From Rhodobacteraceae bacterium UBA1943 (GTDB taxonomy: Bacteria; Pseudomonadota; Alphaproteobacteria; Rhodobacterales; Rhodobacteraceae): a stretch of DNA of 19,477 nucleotides. Every line of letters starts with the position of its first letter. Positions within the stretch are counted from its first letter, which is position 1. This document shows positions 14,716 to 19,477 of this stretch, one piece after another. Made by a program: the position numbers and the translations under genes. The stretch covers positions 234 to 19,710 of the forward strand of contig DDEX01000004.1 in assembly GCA_002336845.1 (NCBI GenBank), written 5' to 3'. The notes beneath the pieces are model-generated. The model had not been told where the DNA came from. It did not search any database and was given only the letters and a program-made list of their open reading frames with translations.

Positions 14716-15624
14716 CTAGGCGGCTTCGGCCCCGCCTGCGCCCGGCGTGCCGGTTTCGGCCCTTGCCGCGCCCGAAGGTGCCATTCCGAACCGGCGCGAA
14801 AAATCGCGGCTGAACTGCGTCGGGCTTTCGTAACCCACGGCGAAAGCGGCTTGCGCCACGCTGTGCCCGCCTGCGGTCAACAGCCGCCGCGCCTCGATCA
14901 GGCGCAGGCTTTTCTGGTATTGCAGCGGCGTCGTGGCGGTCATGCTGCGGAAATGGGCATGAAAGGCCGACAGGCTCATCCCTGCCGCGCGGGCAAGGTC
15001 ATCAACCGGAAGACGGGCGGCAAAATCGCGCCGGATGGTGCCGATGGCGCGGGCGATCCGCGCGCCATTGCCTTCGGCGGTGACAATCCGGCGCAGCATC
15101 GGCGCATGAGAAGAGGTCATCAGCCAGTAGTGGATTTCCCGTCGGATCAACGGTTTCAACACCACGGCAGCCTCTGGGCGTTCGATCAGTGCCGCCATCC
15201 GCCCCATGGCGTCCAGAATGGCCCCGTCAGCCTCGCCCGTGCCAAAGCCCGGCCCGCCGGCATCGCTGCGCTCGGGCACGAGATCGGCCATTTCCGCCAG
15301 CAGCGCCACATCAAGCCCCAGGGCCAGCGCGATATAGGGTTCGGCCGGACTTGCCTTGACGATGCGGGCCAGCACCGGCAGATCGACCGTGACCAGCAGC
15401 GACTGCATGGCGCCAAAGGCCACATGACGATCACCCGACCACAGCTCTTTCGTGCCCTGCAACACCAGGCAGAAGACCGGCTGATAGATCTGCGGGCGCA
15501 GCGCCGTAGGGTGGCGGGTGCGGATGATCGTCAAACCGTCGATCCCGGTCGCAACCGGCTCATATCCCGCGCGGGCCTGATCGGCATGGCGCAGGGCCAG
15601 GGCCTTGAGTGCGTCGATCTGCAT
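14716..15624 (-). CDS. AraC-family transcriptional regulator with AraC_N domain
   Basis: The product is 302 residues. The N-terminal part (RPQIYQPVFCLVLQGTKELWSGD, about 43-65 onward) matches the AraC_N ligand-binding type found in YqhC-like activators. The C-terminal part (about 190-285) has two helix-turn-helix units: LPVDDLARAAGMSLSAFHAHF and HSVAQAAFAVGYESPTQFSRDF. The last 20 residues are Gly/Ala-rich. I prefer ATG 15624 because AGGGA lies 6 nt before it; ATG 15630 sits directly against that site. It is divergent from the SDR gene across about 166 bp, so it likely controls it. YqhC-type proteins sense aldehydes, but the effector here is not known. Confidence 0.92.
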   Translation of the reverse strand: MQIDALKALALRHADQARAGYEPVATGIDGLTIIRTRHPTALRPQIYQPVFCLVLQGTKELWSGDRHVAFGAMQSLLVTVDLPVLARIVKASPAEPYIALALGLDVALLAEMADLVPERSDAGGPGFGTGEADGAILDAMGRMAALIERPEAAVVLKPLIRREIHYWLMTSSHAPMLRRIVTAEGNGARIARAIGTIRRDFAARLPVDDLARAAGMSLSAFHAHFRSMTATTPLQYQKSLRLIEARRLLTAGGHSVAQAAFAVGYESPTQFSRDFSRRFGMAPSGAARAETGTPGAGGAEAA

Positions 15625-15790
15625 GGGCATTCCCTATTCGGCTGATGCAAAGCTAGGCGCGGCGCGCGGGAGCGGCAAGCGGTGGGGTAGATAGATTTGC
15701 ATAATCGGGCAGATCACGCGCAGGAACCGGCAGGCAAAAGAGCCAGAGGCCCCCTAGGTTCTGCCTATCCCGAACCGAAAGGAAACCGAC

Positions 15791-16540
15791 ATGACCATCG
15801 CTTTGATCACGGGAGGCAGCCGTGGCCTTGGCCGCAACACCGCCCTGCATCTGGCCCGCAAGGGTGTGGATATCGTGCTGACCTATAACAGCAATCGCGC
15901 CGCGGCCGAGGCAGTTGTGGCCGAGGTGCAGGCGGCCGGGGTGAAAGCCGCCGCCCTGCCGCTGGATGTCTCAAAGGCCGGGACCTTTGCCGCCTTTGCC
16001 GAAACTCTGGCCTCAACCCTGAAAACCCTTGGCCATGACCGTCTGGATTTTCTGGTGAACAATGCGGGCACCGGCATCCACGCCAGCTTTGCCGAAACCA
16101 CCGAAGAGCAATTCGACCAGATGGTGGATATTCACCTGAAAGCGACGTTCTTCCTGACCCAGCGCCTCTTGCCGCTGATCCGGGATGGCGGACGGATCGT
16201 GAACACCTCGTCCGGCCTCGCGCGTTTCTCGCTGCCCGGCTATGCCGCCTATGCGACGATGAAGGGCGGGATCGAGACGCTGACCCGCTATATGGCGCGT
16301 GAACTGGGGCCGCGCGGCATTTCGGTGAACGTGGTCGCCCCCGGCGCAATCGAAACCGACTTTGGCGGCGGCGGCGTGCGCGACAATCCCCAGGTGAACG
16401 GTTTTATCGCCAGTGTCACCGCCATGGGCCGGGCCGGCCAACCCGATGACATCGGCGCCGCTGTCACAGCCCTGCTGACGGCGGAGGCCAACTGGATGAC
16501 CGGCCAGCGGCTGGAGGTTTCGGGCGGCATGTTCCAGTGA
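15791..16540 (+). CDS. Short-chain dehydrogenase/reductase (classical SDR)
   Basis: The product is 249 residues with a Rossmann fold. TGGSRGLG (7-14) is the classical dinucleotide motif, NNAG is at 90-93, the catalytic Ser140/141 is in NTSSGLARF, and Tyr154/Lys158 are in YAAYATMKGG. NVVAPGAIETDF completes the classical set. The Arg in the first loop and TYNSNR after strand 2 suggest NADP(H). It resembles FabG-like and sugar/aldehyde reductases but sits away from the fab operon, so it is unlikely to be the main FabG. AAAGGAA is about 6 nt before the ATG. It is divergent from, and probably controlled by, the AraC regulator. The substrate is unknown. Confidence 0.93.
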   Translation: MTIALITGGSRGLGRNTALHLARKGVDIVLTYNSNRAAAEAVVAEVQAAGVKAAALPLDVSKAGTFAAFAETLASTLKTLGHDRLDFLVNNAGTGIHASFAETTEEQFDQMVDIHLKATFFLTQRLLPLIRDGGRIVNTSSGLARFSLPGYAAYATMKGGIETLTRYMARELGPRGISVNVVAPGAIETDFGGGGVRDNPQVNGFIASVTAMGRAGQPDDIGAAVTALLTAEANWMTGQRLEVSGGMFQ

Positions 16541-16547
16541 TCGGAGC

Positions 16548-16576
16548 TTGACGCAAGGCAGGCGCGGGGCTAGCGC
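16548..16576 (+). promoter_or_regulatory. Candidate promoter of the DUF1353 lipoprotein gene
   Basis: TTGACG (16548-16553) is followed after 17 bp by TAGCGC (16571-16576). The -35 matches 5 of 6 consensus bases. The -10 is poor by E. coli rules. A start near 16583 would give a leader of about 23 nt. Confidence 0.4.
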
Positions 16577-16605
16577 AGGCTGAACTCTCTGATGGAGATC
16601 AGCCG

Positions 16606-17451
16606 ATGCCCCGCACCCGTCTGCCTCATACCCGTTTACCTCATGCCGGTCTGCCTGTTGGCCGCCCATATCTGACAGCTGCATTGGGGGCAGTCATTGG
16701 GGCTGCACTGGCCTTGGGTGGCTGTGTCTCGTCGCCCGACAAACTGGCCGGGTCGCGCCTGCCCCTCGCGCCCGATGAATGTGGTCAGGGCACGGCCAGC
16801 GGGCAGACCTGCCGTTTTCGCAATGCGCCCCTTGCGCTGGAACCGAAACCCGTCACCCTGCCAGGTCGCCCCTATACCTTCTATCCCACGGCGAAAGAGC
16901 TGGATTTCATTGATGGCAAGGCGCGCGGCTGGAGCGCGCCGCGCCTGACGCTGACCGATGGCGCCTCGATCCCGCCGGTGTTCGTGCCGGTGATCGGCAA
17001 TCCGCGCGACCCCGAATTCGCCCTCGCCGCCGCGATGCACGATGCCTATTGCGGCATCGGCAACGAGGCGGGCCCCGCCTATCACGCTGCCACCTGGCAG
17101 GATGTCCACCGCATGTTCTATGACACGCTGGTCGCCGGCGGCACCAAGCCTGTGCGCGCCAAGATCATGTTTGCCGCCGTATGGCTGGGCGGACCGCGCT
17201 GGTATCCGCATTCCGGCGCAACCGACATCAGCATGGACCGTCTGCCTGATGGCGAAAAGCGCCAGGCCCTGCGCGCCGCGATTGCCTATATCAACAGCGC
17301 GAACCCCAGCCTGCCCGACCTGATCCGCCTGCTGGACCGGCAAGAGCGCGAGATGAAGGCGCGCGCGCAAGCGGTTGAGCGCGCCGAGGGCCGGGCACCC
17401 GAACGCGAACCTGAACCCGAACCCGAGCAACCTTTTCCGACCGGGGGCTGA
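16606..17451 (+). CDS. Lipoprotein with DUF1353 domain
   Basis: The product is 281 residues. A basic repetitive N-terminus (RLPHTRLPHAGLP) precedes a hydrophobic stretch ending in the lipobox LALGGC, with the acylated Cys at residue 40. The DUF1353 core spans about 90-225: TDGASIPPVF, AAAMHDAYCG with a conserved HD, then WQDVHRMFYDTL. DUF1353 has no proven function; the conserved Asp/His residues suggest a metal or hydrolase-like site. After about 245 the chain becomes charged (RQEREMKARAQAVERAEG) and ends in a Glu-Pro run, which may span the periplasm. GGAGA is 7 nt before the ATG; a later start would still keep the lipobox. It is a single gene between the SDR gene and trmB. Confidence 0.88.
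   Translation: MPRTRLPHTRLPHAGLPVGRPYLTAALGAVIGAALALGGCVSSPDKLAGSRLPLAPDECGQGTASGQTCRFRNAPLALEPKPVTLPGRPYTFYPTAKELDFIDGKARGWSAPRLTLTDGASIPPVFVPVIGNPRDPEFALAAAMHDAYCGIGNEAGPAYHAATWQDVHRMFYDTLVAGGTKPVRAKIMFAAVWLGGPRWYPHSGATDISMDRLPDGEKRQALRAAIAYINSANPSLPDLIRLLDRQEREMKARAQAVERAEGRAPEREPEPEPEQPFPTGG
16615..16659 (+). repeat. 15-bp tandem repeat, three degenerate units, within the lipoprotein N-terminus
   Basis: Units 16615-16629 (ACCCGTCTGCCTCAT), 16630-16644 (ACCCGTTTACCTCAT) and a diverged 16645-16659 (GCCGGTCTGCCTGTT) encode three (T/A)-(R/G)-L-P-(H/V) blocks before the signal helix. The first two differ at two bases. They lengthen the signal-peptide n-region in frame. Confidence 0.75.
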
Positions 17452-17459
17452 GCCAGTCG

Positions 17460-17509
17460 GAACGGCGGGCTTGACCACCCGCGCCCCGCCTGCCAATAGC
17501 CCGCCGTTC
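17460..17509. promoter_or_regulatory. 11-bp inverted repeat bracketing a candidate trmB promoter
   Basis: GAACGGCGGGC (17460-17470) is exactly mirrored by GCCCGCCGTTC (17499-17509). Between the arms lie TTGACC (17471-17476) and, after 17-18 bp, CAATAG/AATAGC (17494-17500). The AGGAG ribosome site of trmB (17510-17514) directly follows the right arm. It could be an operator, or an RNA hairpin in messages reading through from the lipoprotein gene. Confidence 0.5.
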
Positions 17510-17523
17510 AGGAGAGGGCCAAG

Positions 17524-18210
17524 ATGACGACCGAACGGCGCAACTTTTACGGGCGAATTCACGGCAAGACCCTGCGCGCCAGCCAGCGCGACTATCTGGG
17601 CGACCTGGCAAGCCTGAGCCTTAAGGGCGTCACGGTTGAGGAAAACCCCGAGCGTAGCTCGCTCGACCTGTCCGCCCTGACCCAAGGGCGGCCGCTGTGG
17701 CTGGAGGTCGGCTTCGGCGGCGGTGAGCATCTGCTGCACATGGCGCAAAGCTATCCCGATGTGGCGATCATCGGGGCAGAGCCTTTCGTCAACGGCATCG
17801 CCATGCTTTTGGGCAAGATCCGCGCAGCGGCGGTGACCAACCTTGCCCTGCATCCCGGCGATGTTCGCGACCTGTTCGATGTGCTGCCCGCCGGGTCGCT
17901 GTCGAAAGTCTTCCTGAACTACCCGGACCCCTGGCCCAAAGCCCGCCACCACCGCCGCCGCTTTGTGACGCCGGGCTATCTGTCGCTGCTGGCCAGCCGG
18001 ATGAAACCGGGCGCCGAGTTCCGCGTGGCCACTGACATTCCCGACTATGTCCGGCAAACGCTGGAAGAGGTGCCGCCCGCCGGGTTCGACCTGGTCCATC
18101 AGGGTGGTCTTGGCGAACACTGGCCCGACTGGTTTTCCACCCGCTATGAGCAAAAGGCCCTGCGTGAGGGCCGCCTGCCCAATTACCTGACCTTCCGCCG
18201 CAAGGGCTGA
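17524..18210 (+). CDS. trmB: tRNA (guanine-N7-)-methyltransferase
   Basis: This SAM-dependent enzyme makes m7G46 in the variable loop of tRNAs. The product is 228 residues. RNFYGRIHGKTLRASQ is the conserved N-terminus. LWLEVGFGGGEHLL is motif I for SAM binding. IGAEPFVNGIA follows, and FLNYPDPWPKARHHRRRFV contains the catalytic Asp and the family signature PDPWPKxRHxxRR. Near the end, TRYEQKALREGRLPNYLTFRR is also typical. CAGGAGAG lies about 8 nt before the ATG. trmB often follows metK in related genomes; here the two are separated by about 3.6 kb of other genes. A structured intergenic element follows its stop. Confidence 0.97.
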   Translation: MTTERRNFYGRIHGKTLRASQRDYLGDLASLSLKGVTVEENPERSSLDLSALTQGRPLWLEVGFGGGEHLLHMAQSYPDVAIIGAEPFVNGIAMLLGKIRAAAVTNLALHPGDVRDLFDVLPAGSLSKVFLNYPDPWPKARHHRRRFVTPGYLSLLASRMKPGAEFRVATDIPDYVRQTLEEVPPAGFDLVHQGGLGEHWPDWFSTRYEQKALREGRLPNYLTFRRKG

Positions 18211-18211
18211 T

Positions 18212-18310
18212 CCGGCGGCGGCGGGGGCGCTTCGCCCCCCGCACCCCCAGAGGATATTTATGAACAGATGATTTTCCGCTCCATCATCTGTTCATAAATA
18301 TCCCCGCCGG
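18212..18310. repeat. 99-bp structured intergenic element with a 21-bp perfect inverted repeat
   Basis: The outer arms CCGGCGG (18212-18218) and CCGCCGG (18304-18310) enclose two hairpins. The first is GGGGGCG/CGCCCCC (18223-18229, 18233-18239). The second is a perfect 21-bp stem, 18252-18272 against 18283-18303, with a 10-nt loop. The long stem is AT-rich (GGATATTTATGAACAG at its start) in a GC-rich setting. It begins 1 bp after the trmB stop and may end that message. From memory, similar GC hairpin plus GGATATTT-type palindromes are scattered between genes in Rhodobacterales, so this is probably a REP-like repeat. No second copy is in the window. Confidence 0.75.
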
Positions 18311-18350
18311 AGGCATCCGCAGGATCACTCCGCGCCGACGCCCGAGGGTG

Positions 18351-18379
18351 TGGACCCCCCGTTCCGCTTGCGCTATCAG
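18351..18379 (+). promoter_or_regulatory. Candidate aroA promoter
   Basis: TGGACC (18351-18356) and TATCAG (18374-18379) are spaced by 17 bp, each matching 4 of 6 consensus bases. A start near 18386 would leave a 20-nt leader with GGGAGG before the ATG. The structured element upstream would insulate it from trmB. Confidence 0.4.
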
Positions 18380-18405
18380 GCTTTGGCAATTCAAGGGAGG
18401 CGCGC

Positions 18406-19477
18406 ATGTCCGGCCACGGTGAAGCTCAACCGATGATCTCGGAAAAATCCGGGCCGCTGAAGGGCACGGCGCTTATTCCCGGCGACAAGTCGATTTCCCA
18501 CCGGGCACTGATCTTTGGTGCGATGGCAGTGGGTGAGACGAAAATCACCGGGCTTCTGGAAGGGCAGGATGTGCTGGATACCGCCTCGGCCATGCGCGCC
18601 TTTGGTGCGACGGTGACGCGGCACGGCGAAGGCGCCTGGACGGTGAATGGCGTGGGCGTGGGCGGGTTTCAGGAGCCGGCGGATGTGATCGACTGCGGCA
18701 ACTCGGGCACCGGGGTGCGGCTGATCATGGGCACCATGGCGACGACGCCGATTTCGGCCACCTTTACCGGCGACGCGAGCCTTCGCAAGCGCCCGATGGG
18801 TCGCGTGACCGACCCCTTGAGCCTGTTCGGCACGCAAGCCTATGGCCGCAAGGGCGGGCGCCTGCCGATGACGGTGGTGGGTGCTGCCAATCCGGTGCCG
18901 GTGCGCTATGCCCTGCCGGTGGCATCCGCCCAAGTGAAGTCGGCCGTTCTGCTGGCGGGCCTGAACGCGCCCGGAGAGACGGTGGTGATTGAAAAGGAAC
19001 CGACGCGCGACCATTCCGAGCGGATGCTTCTGGGCTTCGGCGCGCAGCTTCATGTGGAAAAGACCGGTGAAGGCCATGTCATCACCCTGACCGGGCGGCC
19101 CGAACTGCGGCCCCAGACGGTCGCCGTGCCGCGCGATCCGTCGAGTGCCGCTTTCCCGGTTTGCGCGGCGCTGATTGTCGAAGGGTCGGACGTGCTGGTT
19201 CCCGGTGTCAGCCAGAACCTGACGCGCAACGGCCTTTACATCACCCTGGTCGAGATGGGCGCCGACATCGCCTTTGAAAACCCGCGCGAGGAAGGCGGCG
19301 AGCCGGTGGCCGATCTGCGCGTGCGCTTCAGCGGTAACATGACGGGCATCGAGGTGCCGCCCGAGCGCGCGCCCAGCATGATTGACGAATATCCCATCCT
19401 GTCCGTCGTCGCCTCTTTCGCCAGCGGCAAGACGGTGATGAGGGGCGTCAAGGAGTTGCGCGTCAAGGAAAGCGACC
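18406..19477 (+). CDS. aroA: 3-phosphoshikimate 1-carboxyvinyltransferase (EPSP synthase), 3' end outside window
   Basis: This shikimate-pathway enzyme joins phosphoenolpyruvate to shikimate-3-phosphate. The frame stays open from ATG 18406 to the window end, giving 357 of roughly 450 residues. Motifs are IPGDKSISHRALIFGA (Lys28), DCGNSGTGVRLIMG (99-105), GDASLRKRPMGRV, ASAQVKSAVLLAGLN, TRDHSERML, DPSSAAFP, APSMIDEYPIL and ELRVKESD at the edge. RDHSE and SAQVK are those of class II enzymes, and overall it resembles the Agrobacterium CP4 type. Gly101 stands where CP4 has Ala100, the residue linked to glyphosate insensitivity. GGGAGG lies 5 nt before the ATG. Confidence 0.96.
   Translation, partial: MSGHGEAQPMISEKSGPLKGTALIPGDKSISHRALIFGAMAVGETKITGLLEGQDVLDTASAMRAFGATVTRHGEGAWTVNGVGVGGFQEPADVIDCGNSGTGVRLIMGTMATTPISATFTGDASLRKRPMGRVTDPLSLFGTQAYGRKGGRLPMTVVGAANPVPVRYALPVASAQVKSAVLLAGLNAPGETVVIEKEPTRDHSERMLLGFGAQLHVEKTGEGHVITLTGRPELRPQTVAVPRDPSSAAFPVCAALIVEGSDVLVPGVSQNLTRNGLYITLVEMGADIAFENPREEGGEPVADLRVRFSGNMTGIEVPPERAPSMIDEYPILSVVASFASGKTVMRGVKELRVKESD

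Noticed and set aside
16606..17451. DUF1353 gene as a prophage remnant
   Set aside because: DUF1353 occurs in phages, but this copy has a lipobox and signal peptide and no phage genes, integrase or att-like repeats are nearby.
16636..18153. Long open frame (505 codons) on the minus strand opposite the lipoprotein and trmB genes
   Set aside because: It crosses the intergenic region and both plus-strand genes, has no family motif, and shows the same antisense composition.
1..19477. CRISPR array, IS element or toxin-antitoxin pair
   Set aside because: I saw no spaced direct repeats, transposase motifs or paired small genes of that kind on either strand.

Overview
The window is about 19.5 kb of GC-rich, densely packed chromosome. 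It looks like an alphaproteobacterium of the order Rhodobacterales (Rhodobacter/Paracoccus/Roseobacter-like). The evidence is an Irr-type Fur regulator next to fabA-fabB-fabI, the alphaproteobacterial order ybeY-corC-lnt-metK, a SAM/SAH riboswitch in front of metK (a class known mainly from Rhodobacterales), and a class II-type AroA. Most of the window is core housekeeping. I see no phage, transposase, CRISPR or known defence genes. No gene-free stretch exceeds about 225 bp.

Layout. 1-0.8 kb: the 3' end of thrS and a strong terminator that also faces a convergent small membrane-protein gene. 1.2-1.6 kb: a cold-shock protein. 1.67-2.45 kb (minus strand): irr followed by a Spx/ArsC-like thioredoxin-fold gene. 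2.6-6.0 kb (plus): fabA-fabB-fabI, the anaerobic-type unsaturated fatty acid branch plus enoyl-ACP reductase, followed 14 bp later by an M50 site-2 protease. 6.0-6.5 kb: a VOC-family gene behind a 10+10 bp palindrome. 6.5-8.15 kb (minus): tRNA-Gly(TCC) and a secreted 5'-nucleotidase-like metallophosphatase that lacks several of the usual metal-binding histidines.

8.3-13.9 kb (plus) is one long co-directional run: DUF952, pyrD, ybeY, corC, lnt, metK. Most genes overlap or abut. The exception is the 91-bp lnt-metK gap, which holds the riboswitch. 14.0-17.5 kb is a more accessory-like block: a DUF606/YdcZ transporter, an AraC regulator divergent from a short-chain dehydrogenase, and a DUF1353 lipoprotein. 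17.5-18.2 kb is trmB. After it lies a roughly 99-bp intergenic element with a perfect 21-bp inverted repeat nested inside an outer stem. aroA begins at 18406 and runs off the window end.

How the parts may fit together (inference): the left half links iron status (Irr) and membrane lipid unsaturation (FabA/FabB/FabI), with an intramembrane protease in the same transcription unit. The right half joins pyrimidine, ribosome/tRNA maturation, lipoprotein acylation and SAM synthesis genes. I found no clear new multi-gene system. The least explained items are the structured element after trmB, the inverted repeat bracketing the trmB promoter region, the palindrome before the VOC gene, and the histidine-poor metallophosphatase.
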